Shown: in pieces, positions 25,074 to 34,585 of the stretch
How positions within the stretch are numbered: the stretch's first letter is position 1
Layout: every line of letters begins with the position of its first letter
DNA from: Pedobacter rhizosphaerae
GTDB taxonomy: Bacteria; Bacteroidota; Bacteroidia; Sphingobacteriales; Sphingobacteriaceae
Assembly: GCF_900111155.1 (NCBI RefSeq)
Contig: NZ_FOGG01000021.1
Span: forward strand, 27,973-91,972
Length of the DNA: 64,000 nt
Direction of reading: 5' to 3'
Translations under genes and position numbers: made by a program
Notes under the pieces: generated by a model
What the model saw: only the letters and a program-made list of their open reading frames with translations
Told to the model about the DNA's origin: nothing
Database searches by the model: none

Positions 25074-26744
25074 ATGAAACATTTTCCTAAAGGTTTACGC
25101 CACATAAAAACAGCTCTCACCGGTCTGATTCTGTCGTTTACAACAATAGCTATGGCTCAAAACCAGAGCTTACCCATTATCCAGCAGGTTAAATTTAAAA
25201 ACGATACAACCAGTATTGCCAGCTATGGCGCAAAAGCTGATGGTGTTTTTTTAAATACCCAAGCCATTAATAAAACCATAGCAGCAGTAAGTCAAAAAGG
25301 TGGTGGCGTAGTGCTAATCCCTTCCGGATTATGGCTTACAGGCCCTATCGAGTTAAAGAGCAACGTAAACCTGCATTTGAAACGAGATGCAATTCTTCAA
25401 TTTACTGCAGATTTTAATCAATATAAGTTAGTAGAGGGCAACTGGGAAGGACAACCAGCCTGGAGAAATCAAAGTCCGATATCTGGTGCCAACCTGGAAA
25501 ATATAGCCATTACCGGAACAGGAATTATTGATGGAAACGGTGGAGCCTGGAGAATGGTAAAGCGAGATAAACTAACAGAAACGCAATGGAATAAACTCGT
25601 TGCTTCTGGTGGCCAGGTAAGGGCAGATGGAAAAATGTGGTATCCATCGGCCAAAACCGTAAAAGGTGCTAACACCAAGAATGCCGGCGTAATTCAACCT
25701 GGAAAAACCGCAGCTGATTATGAAGACATTAAGGATTATCTTCGTCCGAACTTAGTGGTATTAACCAACTGTAAGAGAATTCTTTTAGAAGGTGTTACTT
25801 TTCAAAACTCTCCTGCATGGAACCTTCATCCTTTACTTTGCCAGGATTTGACCCTAAGAAATCTTCAGGTAAAAAATCCGTGGTATGCCCAGAATGGCGA
25901 TGGTGTGGATGTAGAATCTTGCAAAAATGTATTGATAGAGGGCAGCACTTTTGATGTAGGCGATGATGGGATCTGTATAAAATCAGGAAGAGATGAGGCA
26001 GGCCGTAAACGCGGTGTTCCGACAGAAAATGTAATTGTTAGAAACAACATTGTTTACCATGCGCATGGTGGCTTTGTTATTGGAAGTGAAATGAGCGGTG
26101 GGGCAAAAAACATCTGGGTATACGATTGTTCCTTTATCGGTACAGATATTGGTTTGCGATTTAAAACTACCCGTGGCCGTGGCGGAATTGTAGAAAACAT
26201 TTATATCAATAACATCAACATGATTGATATTCCTGGTGAAGCTATTTTATTTGATATGTACTACGCTGCTCTTGATCCGGTTCCTTTGGCTGGCGAAAAA
26301 CGCGAAGCCATTAAAACGGTTACCGTTCCGGTTACCGAGGCCACACCGCAGTTCAGAAACTTTGTTATTAAAGATGTGGTAGCCAATGGGGCTGAAAAAG
26401 CAATCTTTTTTAGAGGACTACCTGAAATGAATATCAAAAACATCAGTTTAGAAAACGTAACGATCCAATCTAAAAAAGGAATTGAAATTATAGAAGCTTC
26501 GGGTATTTCATTGAAAAATGTGAACGTGATTACCGAGGATACCAATCCGGTTGTACACATTCAGAATGGCAATAACATTAACATAAATAACCTGCAGTAT
26601 AAAAATGGGGCAGAATTGTTGTTCGATATTAACGGGGATAAAACAAAAGGGGTAAAGATTTCGGGTACAGATACCTCGAAAGCTAAAAAAGCATCAAATA
26701 TTAGTGAAGGTGTAGTAAAAAATGCCTTAGAGATTTCAAAATAA
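25074..26744 (+). CDS. Polygalacturonase (GH28)
   Basis: 556 residues from the ATG at 25074 (a TTG at 25065 is also in frame). Signal peptide ending TTIAMA. Beta-helix that hydrolyses alpha-1,4-galacturonan, probably exo-acting given the long N-terminal part. The four GH28 elements: NGDGVDVES (about 274), VGDDGICIKSG (about 296, the paired Asp), HAHGG (about 329; His kept, first Gly of the usual GHG replaced by Ala) and RFKTTRGRGG (about 362, RxK). It is followed after 5 bp by GH105, so the genes are tightly coupled. Confidence 0.93.
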   Translation: MKHFPKGLRHIKTALTGLILSFTTIAMAQNQSLPIIQQVKFKNDTTSIASYGAKADGVFLNTQAINKTIAAVSQKGGGVVLIPSGLWLTGPIELKSNVNLHLKRDAILQFTADFNQYKLVEGNWEGQPAWRNQSPISGANLENIAITGTGIIDGNGGAWRMVKRDKLTETQWNKLVASGGQVRADGKMWYPSAKTVKGANTKNAGVIQPGKTAADYEDIKDYLRPNLVVLTNCKRILLEGVTFQNSPAWNLHPLLCQDLTLRNLQVKNPWYAQNGDGVDVESCKNVLIEGSTFDVGDDGICIKSGRDEAGRKRGVPTENVIVRNNIVYHAHGGFVIGSEMSGGAKNIWVYDCSFIGTDIGLRFKTTRGRGGIVENIYINNINMIDIPGEAILFDMYYAALDPVPLAGEKREAIKTVTVPVTEATPQFRNFVIKDVVANGAEKAIFFRGLPEMNIKNISLENVTIQSKKGIEIIEASGISLKNVNVITEDTNPVVHIQNGNNININNLQYKNGAELLFDINGDKTKGVKISGTDTSKAKKASNISEGVVKNALEISK

Positions 26745-26749
26745 CGAAC

Positions 26750-28681
26750 ATGAAGAGATCATTTCTATATACAACAATAGCAACAGTAGGCCTAGCGATA
26801 CTATCGCAAAGCGGGTTTGCACAAAAAAAGCTTTCCGAGCAATTAACCTTAACTGCAATGGAAACCTTGTTTCAGGATACCACGGCGCTTAAAGATGCGA
26901 AAGGTCCCAAATGGACATACGATATGGGCGTTGTGCTGGAAGGTGCAGCGGTTGTTTGGCGAAACACCGGCGACGGCAAGTATTTTAAATACATCCAAAA
27001 CGCTATGGATACGTACGTTGATAAGGAAGGAAATATCAGAACGTACAAACCTGAGGATTTTAACATCGACAACGTTAAAAATGGCCGCTCGTTATTGCTT
27101 TTGTATAAAGTTACCGGACAAGCCAAATATTTAGCTGCGGCAACACACTTGTACAATCAATTGCAAAACCAGCCCCGGACTAAAGCCGGAGGATTTTGGC
27201 ATAAAAAAATCTATCCTAACCAAATGTGGTTGGATGGACTTTACATGGGCGAGCCTTTTTACGCGGAATATGCCAAATTGATGAAAAAGGACGAAGCCTT
27301 TGATGACATTGCCAAGCAGTTTATCCTCATGGAGCAAGTTTCCCGTGATGCTAAAACGGGTTTGCTTTATCATGGTTATGACGAGAGCAGAGCAGAGAAA
27401 TGGGCGGATAAAACTACTGGTAAATCTCCAAATTTTTGGGGAAGAGCAATGGGCTGGTACATTATGGCCCTGGTAGATGTTTTAGATAATTTCCCTGCAA
27501 ACCACCCTAAAAGAGCAGAACTTATTGCCATTTTAAACCGTACGGCAACTGCTACCGTAAAATATCAGGATCCCAAATCAGGTGTTTGGTTCGACATTTT
27601 AGATATGCCAACTAAAAAAGGGAATTACCTCGAAAGTTCTGCCTCGAGCATGTTCGTTTATGGGTTGGCGAAGGGTGTACGAAAAGGATACTTAGCTCCA
27701 AGTTTTATGGCTGCCGCTAATAAAGGCTTTGCCGGATTGAAGAAAGAATTTGTGGAGGCTGCAGGCACAGATCGCATTAACCTCACCAAAACGGTTTCTG
27801 TTTCAGGATTAGGTGGTAAGCCTAAATATCGTGATGGAAGTTTTGAATATTATATCAGTGAAAAAGTAATAACCAACGACCCAAAAGGTGTTGGATCATT
27901 TATTTGTGCGGCATCTGAAATGGAAATCGCGGCATTACCTAAAACGGGTAAGGGGTTAACGGTTACGGTAGACAATTTCTTCAATAACGAATACATCACT
28001 GGCCCTACCGGAGATAAAATCCCTTTCCATTACGTATGGGAAGAAGATGACAACAATGGTTTTTCTCTATTTGGCAAGATTTTTAACGATGCAGGTGTTA
28101 AAACGGCAACGCTTAAATCTGCACCTACAACTGCTAATTTAAAAGGAAGTAACATCTATATTATTGTTGATCCAGATACGGAGAAAGAAACGGCAAATCC
28201 AAACTTTATGAATGCCGGGCATGCTAAACAAATTGCAGAATGGGTAAAAGCTGGCGGTGTTTTAGTGCTTTTGTTAAATGATGCCGGCAATTGTGAAATC
28301 GCTAAGTTCAATGTGCTGCCAGAAACATTTGGCATCCATTTTAATGAAGATAGCCGCAACAGGGTTCAGGGCGCTAACTTTGAACAGGGTGCCATCAAAA
28401 TCCCTGCTGGAAACAGCATTTTCAAAACCGCTAAAAAAGTCTACATCAAAGAAATCTCTACCCTTGTGGCTAAAACACCTGCAGTTTCTGCCTTAACTGA
28501 TAATGGGGATGTGATTATTGCCACAGCGAAATATGGCAAGGGAACTGTTTTCGCCGTTGGCGATCCATGGTTTTACAATGAGTATATAGATGGTAGAAAA
28601 TTACCGGCCGACTTTGAAAACTTCAAAGCCACCAATGATTTAGTGAACTGGCTGATTAAACAAGTTCCTGCTAAGAAATAA
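26750..28681 (+). CDS. Unsaturated rhamnogalacturonyl/galacturonyl hydrolase (GH105) fused to DUF4350
   Basis: 643 residues. Signal peptide MKRSFLYTTIATVGLAILSQSGFA. The (alpha/alpha)6 GH105 domain (about 35-405) removes 4,5-unsaturated uronic acid from the ends of pectin fragments left by lyases; QMWLDGLYMG near 160 carries the catalytic Asp, and WGRAMGWYIMAL and SGVWFDILD are family segments. From about 420 a second domain with VWEEDDNNGFSLFG and WVKAGGVLVLLLNDAGN matches DUF4350, an amidotransferase-like fold of unknown role seen in some Bacteroidota GH105 proteins. Followed 4 bp later by the PL10 gene, the enzyme that makes unsaturated ends. Confidence 0.9.
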   Translation: MKRSFLYTTIATVGLAILSQSGFAQKKLSEQLTLTAMETLFQDTTALKDAKGPKWTYDMGVVLEGAAVVWRNTGDGKYFKYIQNAMDTYVDKEGNIRTYKPEDFNIDNVKNGRSLLLLYKVTGQAKYLAAATHLYNQLQNQPRTKAGGFWHKKIYPNQMWLDGLYMGEPFYAEYAKLMKKDEAFDDIAKQFILMEQVSRDAKTGLLYHGYDESRAEKWADKTTGKSPNFWGRAMGWYIMALVDVLDNFPANHPKRAELIAILNRTATATVKYQDPKSGVWFDILDMPTKKGNYLESSASSMFVYGLAKGVRKGYLAPSFMAAANKGFAGLKKEFVEAAGTDRINLTKTVSVSGLGGKPKYRDGSFEYYISEKVITNDPKGVGSFICAASEMEIAALPKTGKGLTVTVDNFFNNEYITGPTGDKIPFHYVWEEDDNNGFSLFGKIFNDAGVKTATLKSAPTTANLKGSNIYIIVDPDTEKETANPNFMNAGHAKQIAEWVKAGGVLVLLLNDAGNCEIAKFNVLPETFGIHFNEDSRNRVQGANFEQGAIKIPAGNSIFKTAKKVYIKEISTLVAKTPAVSALTDNGDVIIATAKYGKGTVFAVGDPWFYNEYIDGRKLPADFENFKATNDLVNWLIKQVPAKK

Positions 28682-28685
28682 AGCC

Positions 28686-29702
28686 ATGAGGATAAAAACA
28701 TTAGTCACCATTATTTGCTGCGGTTTAATAGCTTCATGCTATGCACAGCAGCCAACAGATTCTACTGCCGAGAAAATGTTGATTTACCAGTTGGGAAACG
28801 GTGGCTGGCCTAAACAATTAGAAGATAAGAGTGTGGTAAATTACGGTGCTACCTTAACGCCAGCGCTTTTGGCAAAAGTAAAAGCAACCAAAGATTTACA
28901 CGCCACATTTGATAACAAGGCAACCAGCAGGGAAATTGTTTATTTGGTTTCGGCCTATAAAAAGACCCAGAATAAAAACTACCTGAAGGCCGCAGAAAAA
29001 GGTTTGGATTTCATTTTAGCAGCACAGTACCCTAATGGTGGCTGGCCGCAATACTATCCCGATAAGTCATTGTATCGCTCAGAGATTACTTACAATGACG
29101 ATGCCATGATCAACGTGCTCAATATCCTTCAAAACATTGTAACCCAAAAAAATGATTTCGAAGTAGTAAGCCCGGCGTACATACCTCAAGCAGAAAAGGC
29201 AGTGGCTAAAGGAATAGACTGCATTTTAAAAACTCAGGTGAAACAAAATGGCATACTCAGTATTTGGGCCGCCCAATATGATAAAGATACCCTGCTTCCC
29301 GCTAAGGCCAGAGCGTTTGAGCCCGCATCATTGGCAACAAGTGAATCGGCTGGCATTGTTCGCTTTTTAATGGGCATTAAAAAACCATCTGCGGAAGTAA
29401 AGAATGCCATCTCAGCGGCTTTAAAATGGTTCGACACTTACAAAATAGCGGGTTATCGCTTCGATAGAGAAAAGGGTAAAGTTGCTGCATTGGTGCCCGA
29501 TAATACAAGTATGACCTGGGCACGCTTTTACGACATAGATAAGAACGTTCCCATTTTCGGCGACAGAGACAATAGCATTAAATCAAAGCTGGAAGAACTG
29601 AGCCCTGAACGCAGGAGCGGCTATGCCTGGTACGGTAACTGGGGGCAAAAATTAATTGAAAAGGAATACCCAAAATGGTTAGCAGCCAACGGAATTAAAT
29701 AA
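28686..29702 (+). CDS. Pectate lyase (PL10)
   Basis: 338 residues, probably a lipoprotein (lipobox LIASC, Cys18). It cleaves de-esterified polygalacturonate by beta-elimination, leaving unsaturated ends. PL10 signatures: GNGGWPKQLEDKS near 35, PNGGWPQYYPDKS near 116, EITYNDDAMINVL near 135 with the Asp pair, EPASLATSES near 213, and GDRDNSI plus ERRSGYAWYGNW at the C-terminus with the catalytic Arg region. The (alpha/alpha) fold is complete. Last gene of the 24.0-29.7 kb enzyme run; a 79-bp gap separates it from uxaB. Confidence 0.92.
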   Translation: MRIKTLVTIICCGLIASCYAQQPTDSTAEKMLIYQLGNGGWPKQLEDKSVVNYGATLTPALLAKVKATKDLHATFDNKATSREIVYLVSAYKKTQNKNYLKAAEKGLDFILAAQYPNGGWPQYYPDKSLYRSEITYNDDAMINVLNILQNIVTQKNDFEVVSPAYIPQAEKAVAKGIDCILKTQVKQNGILSIWAAQYDKDTLLPAKARAFEPASLATSESAGIVRFLMGIKKPSAEVKNAISAALKWFDTYKIAGYRFDREKGKVAALVPDNTSMTWARFYDIDKNVPIFGDRDNSIKSKLEELSPERRSGYAWYGNWGQKLIEKEYPKWLAANGIK

Positions 29703-29781
29703 CAACATCAACAGTTCTTTAGAGACAAAAATATAAATCACGCTCCTCCCATTGGGAATTAAGTGATTAAATAACACTAAC

Positions 29782-31293
29782 ATGATTTTAAACGAAGAAA
29801 ATTTAAAAAACATCAGCAGCGAAAAGGTTACGAAACCTACTGCTGAAATTCTGGCCTTACCAGAGAAAGTGATCCAATTTGGAACCGGTGTTTTATTACG
29901 TGGTTTACCAGATTATTTTATTGACAAAGCCAATCAGAAAGGGATTTTTAACGGTCGTATTTTAGTCGTAAAATCTACTTCAAAAGGTGGAGCCGATGCC
30001 TTTTCAAAGCAGGATAATCTTTACACCCTTTGCGTAAAAGGTATTGAAGATGGGTTAAATGTGGCAGAAAACAGCATCAACGCTTCAATTAGCCGTGTAC
30101 TATCAGCATCGCAAGATTGGGCAGAAATTTTAAAAGCTGCACATCAGCCTGAAATGCAGATCGTAATTTCGAACACCACCGAAGTAGGCATTGTTAAAAG
30201 CGAAGATAAAATTACAGATACACCACCACAATCTTATCCTGGTAAGCTTTTGGCCTTCTTACATGAAAGGTATAAAGCCTTTAAGGGATCTGCCGAAAGC
30301 GGAATGGTGATTGTGCCTACCGAATTGATCAGCGATAATGCAGATAAATTAAAGGATATTTTATTGGATTTAGCCATCCAGAATAAATTGGGTTGGGATT
30401 TTGAACAATGGTTAAAATCGGCTAACCATTTCTGCAAAACACTGGTAGACAGAATTGTTCCCGGTAAGTTACCAGAAGCGGAGCAAAAGCAAATCGAAGC
30501 TGAATTAGGCTATAGCGATGAATTAATGATTATGGCCGAACCGTTCAGACTTTGGGCTATTGAGTCATCGAGTGAGAAAGTTAAAGAAGTTTTGTCTTTT
30601 GCAGCTGCCGATAAAGGTATTTTCATTGTTCCATCGATAGATAAATTTAAAGAGCTAAAACTTCGCCTGTTAAATGGAACACATACCATTACCTGCGGTT
30701 TAGCCATTTTAGCTGGATTCAATACGGTAAAAGAGGCTATGGCTGATCAGGATTTCTCTAATCACATCTTAAAGTTGATTCAAGAAGAAATTGCTCCGGC
30801 AGTAGTAAATGAAGATATTACCTATGAAGAGGCCTTAAGTTTTGCTAAAAGTGTAATCGATAGATTTAGTAATCCATCTTTAGAACACCAATGGAAAGCC
30901 ATAACGCTGAATTATACTTCAAAATTGCAAATGCGCAACATGCCTTTGATTAGAAAGTACTATGCTTTAAAAAATGACGTACCTCAATTAACTGCATTAG
31001 GCGTTGCGGCCTATATCGTATTCATGAACGTGAATAAAGATGGAGAAACGTACACGGCCAGTGCCAATGGAAAAACCTACCCGGTAGACGACGAATTTGC
31101 TGAAATCCTACACAGCTACTGGAAAAATCCAGAAACGGTTGTAGACAGTACACTGGGTGATAGAAGACTTTGGGACAAAAACCTGAATAACTACCCTGGA
31201 TTTAATGCCTCGGTAAAATCTTACGTAGAATTATTACAAAAAAAGGGTGCAAAAGAAACTTTAAGTAACTTGCATTCAGAAAGAACAGCTTAA
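29782..31293 (+). CDS. uxaB: Tagaturonate reductase (altronate oxidoreductase)
   Basis: 503 residues, cytoplasmic. It reduces D-tagaturonate to D-altronate with NADH, step 2 of galacturonate catabolism. KVIQFGTGVLLRGLPDYFID near 28-47 is the NAD-binding start of the mannitol-dehydrogenase superfamily, and RLLNGTHTITCGLAIL near 295-310 has the conserved Asn/His region. The context (uxaA, uxaC) separates it from mannitol or fructuronate reductases. One nucleotide separates its stop from the uxaA ATG. Confidence 0.94.
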   Translation: MILNEENLKNISSEKVTKPTAEILALPEKVIQFGTGVLLRGLPDYFIDKANQKGIFNGRILVVKSTSKGGADAFSKQDNLYTLCVKGIEDGLNVAENSINASISRVLSASQDWAEILKAAHQPEMQIVISNTTEVGIVKSEDKITDTPPQSYPGKLLAFLHERYKAFKGSAESGMVIVPTELISDNADKLKDILLDLAIQNKLGWDFEQWLKSANHFCKTLVDRIVPGKLPEAEQKQIEAELGYSDELMIMAEPFRLWAIESSSEKVKEVLSFAAADKGIFIVPSIDKFKELKLRLLNGTHTITCGLAILAGFNTVKEAMADQDFSNHILKLIQEEIAPAVVNEDITYEEALSFAKSVIDRFSNPSLEHQWKAITLNYTSKLQMRNMPLIRKYYALKNDVPQLTALGVAAYIVFMNVNKDGETYTASANGKTYPVDDEFAEILHSYWKNPETVVDSTLGDRRLWDKNLNNYPGFNASVKSYVELLQKKGAKETLSNLHSERTA

Positions 31294-31294
31294 A

Positions 31295-32941
31295 ATGATT
31301 ACTAGAATTTTAAAGATCCATCCAAACGATAATGTCCTTGTTGCTTTACAAGATTTGACAAAGGGAGAAACCGTTATTTATGATGGACATGAGTATGTGT
31401 TAACGGATAACATCCATGCCAAGCATAAGTTTTTCATGCAGGATATGAATGTTGGCGATCCAATTATCATGTATGGTGTATTGGTGGGTAAAGCACAGCA
31501 TTTTATCCCTAAAGGTGGCTTAATGGATACAGAAAATACTAAACATGCTTCTGAACCTTATGAATTCCGTCCTTATCATTATGAGTGGCACGCACCTGAT
31601 GTTTCGAAATTTGAAGGGCGTACGTTCAATGGTTATGTCCGCAATGATGGTCGCGTAGGAACTGCCAATTATTGGTTATTTATCCCTACGGTATTCTGTG
31701 AAAACAGGAATTTGGACGTTATCAGAGAAGCCTTACATAATGAATTAGGGTATGCAGTAACGGATAAGTATAAAACATATGCACATCATCTGGTTGAAGC
31801 CTATAAACATGGCGAAAACCTCGAAGAGGCTGAAACCAGCAGCATCGGACAAGCTAATCCTGCAGCCAATCGAATTTTCAAAAACGTTGATGGAATTAAG
31901 TTTTTAAACCATCAGGGTGGATGTGGTGGAACGCGCCAGGATGCGGCAGTTTTAAGCAAGCTATTGGCTGCATATGCCGATCATCCAAACGTTGCCGGAG
32001 TTACCGTATTAAGCCTGGGTTGTCAAAACCTTCAAGTTCATGATTTTATGGAGGACTTGAAACACCGTAGCCCAAACTTCGACAAGCCGTTATTCATTTT
32101 TGAACAACAACAATCGCAAAGCGAAGAACAACTGATTAAAGAAGCGATTAGAAAAACCTTCATCGGCTTAACAGAAATCAATAAAATTGAGCGTCAGCCT
32201 GCCCCAATCAGCAAATTGGTATTGGGTGTAAAATGTGGTGGAAGTGATGGTTTTAGCGGTATTAGCGCTAATCCGGCAGTAGGTTATACCTCAGATTTAT
32301 TGGTGGCACTTGGCGGAACGGTTCTATTGGCCGAATTCCCTGAGCTATGTGGCGCAGAGCAACAGTTAATCGATCGTACGAAAGATGAAACCGCAGCACG
32401 TAAATTCATCCAGTTAATGACGGCTTACAGCAATGCCGCAGAAAATGCCGGATCTGGTTTTTACATGAACCCTTCACCAGGAAACATTAAGGATGGTTTA
32501 ATTACCGACGCGATTAAAAGCACCGGAGCCGCCAAAAAAGGAGGTACATCACCAGTTGAAGATGTTTTAGACTATACAGAACCGGCAACAAAAGCGGGAT
32601 TAAACCTGGTTTGTACGCCAGGAAACGATGTAGAAGCAACAACAGGTAAAGCTGCATCAGGAGCAACCCTGATTCTATTTACTACTGGTTTAGGCACTCC
32701 AACCGGAAATCCGGTATGCCCTACTATCAAAGTGGCTACCAACAATGCATTAACCAAACGCATGGGCGATATCATCGACATTAACTGTGGTCCAGTTATC
32801 GAAGGCGAAAAAACAATTGAAGAAATGGGTGAAGATATCTTAGAATATTGCATTAAAGCTGCCAGCGGTGAGGTTACACCTAAAGCAGTATTGCTAAATC
32901 AAGATGACTTCATTCCCTGGAAAAGGGGCGTTAGTCTGTAG
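31295..32941 (+). CDS. uxaA: Altronate dehydratase
   Basis: 548 residues. It dehydrates D-altronate to 2-keto-3-deoxygluconate (KDG). The N-terminal SAF domain (about 1-85; KIHPNDNVLVALQDLTKGE) is followed by the galactarate/altronate-dehydratase core (about 110-540) with HQGGCGGTRQDA near 205, LGCQNLQ, VLGVKCGGSDGFSGISANPA near 310 and the C-terminal CPTIKVATNN and DINCGPV. Iron binding through the Cys-containing motifs is known for the family. Both domains are fused as in E. coli UxaA. Confidence 0.95.
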   Translation: MITRILKIHPNDNVLVALQDLTKGETVIYDGHEYVLTDNIHAKHKFFMQDMNVGDPIIMYGVLVGKAQHFIPKGGLMDTENTKHASEPYEFRPYHYEWHAPDVSKFEGRTFNGYVRNDGRVGTANYWLFIPTVFCENRNLDVIREALHNELGYAVTDKYKTYAHHLVEAYKHGENLEEAETSSIGQANPAANRIFKNVDGIKFLNHQGGCGGTRQDAAVLSKLLAAYADHPNVAGVTVLSLGCQNLQVHDFMEDLKHRSPNFDKPLFIFEQQQSQSEEQLIKEAIRKTFIGLTEINKIERQPAPISKLVLGVKCGGSDGFSGISANPAVGYTSDLLVALGGTVLLAEFPELCGAEQQLIDRTKDETAARKFIQLMTAYSNAAENAGSGFYMNPSPGNIKDGLITDAIKSTGAAKKGGTSPVEDVLDYTEPATKAGLNLVCTPGNDVEATTGKAASGATLILFTTGLGTPTGNPVCPTIKVATNNALTKRMGDIIDINCGPVIEGEKTIEEMGEDILEYCIKAASGEVTPKAVLLNQDDFIPWKRGVSL

Positions 32942-33073
32942 TCCTAAGTCGGGAGTCTTGAGCCCTAAGTCTGTAAATCAAAGGAGGCCTGGTAAATACC
33001 GACCTCCATTAAAAAATAAAATATTAACCAGATATGATCTTAAACCATTTCATATCTCACACCTCATCATCGC

Positions 33074-34474
33074 ATGAAATCTTTTTTAGACGAAAATTTT
33101 CTTTTGCAAAGTAAAACAGCAGAGCACCTGTATCACAACTTTGCCAAATCATTACCTATTATCGATTACCATAATCACCTGATCCCTGAGCAGATTGCCA
33201 ACAACACCCAATTTGAAAATATCAGTCAGGTTTGGCTTGCCGGCGATCATTACAAATGGAGAGCCATGAGGGCAAACGGGGTGAATGAAAAATACATCAC
33301 AGGCGCAGGTTCTGATTACGAAAAATTCGAAAAGTGGGCTGAAACGGTTCCTTTTACTTTGCGTAACCCTTTATATCACTGGACACATTTAGAATTACAA
33401 CGCTATTTTGGCATTACAGATTTGCTTTCGGGTAAAACTGCCCAAAAAATCTATGATGAATGTTCGGCGAAACTTCAAACCCCAGAGTTTTCTGTTCGTG
33501 GTTTATTGGCAAAAATGAATGTGGAGGCCGTTTGTACTACAGATGATCCTTTAGATAGCTTAAATTTCCACCAGCAACTGGCACGTGAAGGCGCTAATTT
33601 GAAAATGTTGCCTGCCTTCCGTCCAGATAAAGCGATGAATAGCGATGACATTGAGGGGCTAAACGATTACATCAATAAATTAGAAAGTGTTGTGGATAAA
33701 ACCATCAGTACTTTTCAGGATTATATTGATGCATTAAAAAGTCGCCACGACTATTTTGCAGAAAACGGGTGTTCAGTTTCCGATCACGGTTTAGAGCAAA
33801 TTTATGCCGAAGATTACACCGAGCAGGAAATCGTTTCTATTTTTGGAAAAATCCGCAGCAAACAAGGTATTTCTTATGAAGAAAACCTCAAATTTAAATC
33901 GGCAATGTTGGTTTATTTTGCAGAATGGGATCATGAAAAAGGCTGGGTTCAGCAATATCACTTAGGTGCTTTACGCAATAACAATGCTCGAATGTTGCGT
34001 CAGCTAGGCCCTGATACAGGTTGGGATTCAATCGGAGATTTTAGTCAGGCCAGGATGTTATCTAAATTCTTAAACCGCTTAGATAACCAGGATAAATTGG
34101 CTAAAACGATCCTTTATAACCTTAACCCTGCCGATAATGAACTTATTGCCACCATGATTGGAAACTTCAATGATGGTTCGGTAGCGGGAAAAGTACAGTT
34201 TGGTTCTGCCTGGTGGTTTTTAGATCAAAAAGACGGCATGATTAAACAATTAAATGCTTTATCAAACATGGGCTTGTTAAGCCGCCTGGTAGGGATGCTC
34301 ACCGATTCGCGTAGTTTCCTGTCTTTCCCACGTCATGAATACTTCAGAAGAATTGTTTGTAACCTATTCGGAGAAGATATTGAGAATGGAGAAATACCTA
34401 ACGACTTAGAATGGGTTGGCAAAATAGTGCAAGATATTTCGTACTTTAACGCCAAGAATTACTTTAAATTTTAA
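33074..34474 (+). CDS. uxaC: Glucuronate/galacturonate isomerase
   Basis: 466 residues. It isomerises D-galacturonate to D-tagaturonate (and glucuronate to fructuronate), the first intracellular step. LPIIDYHNHLIPEQI near 27 has the metal-binding HxH-like pair, EAVCTTDDPLDSL near 155, SVSDHGLEQIY, WWFLDQKDGM near 377 and MLTDSRSFLSFPRHEY near 412 are family signatures. Length matches E. coli UxaC (470). A 132-bp gap before it may hold a secondary promoter, but no clear box was found. Confidence 0.95.
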   Translation: MKSFLDENFLLQSKTAEHLYHNFAKSLPIIDYHNHLIPEQIANNTQFENISQVWLAGDHYKWRAMRANGVNEKYITGAGSDYEKFEKWAETVPFTLRNPLYHWTHLELQRYFGITDLLSGKTAQKIYDECSAKLQTPEFSVRGLLAKMNVEAVCTTDDPLDSLNFHQQLAREGANLKMLPAFRPDKAMNSDDIEGLNDYINKLESVVDKTISTFQDYIDALKSRHDYFAENGCSVSDHGLEQIYAEDYTEQEIVSIFGKIRSKQGISYEENLKFKSAMLVYFAEWDHEKGWVQQYHLGALRNNNARMLRQLGPDTGWDSIGDFSQARMLSKFLNRLDNQDKLAKTILYNLNPADNELIATMIGNFNDGSVAGKVQFGSAWWFLDQKDGMIKQLNALSNMGLLSRLVGMLTDSRSFLSFPRHEYFRRIVCNLFGEDIENGEIPNDLEWVGKIVQDISYFNAKNYFKF

Positions 34475-34585
34475 CCAAAATAAGGCTTAAGTAAGGAAAA
34501 AGTTAGAACTAAATCATTTCAAACGTTTTCCTTACTTTTTTCTACAGTTGCCAGAAACTGCATAAATAAGCCGACCGAACAAAAA

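Noticed and set aside
29782..31293. Mannitol dehydrogenase or fructuronate reductase instead of UxaB
   Set aside because: Same superfamily, but immediate uxaA and uxaC neighbours and the TTG-free tight coupling favour tagaturonate reductase.
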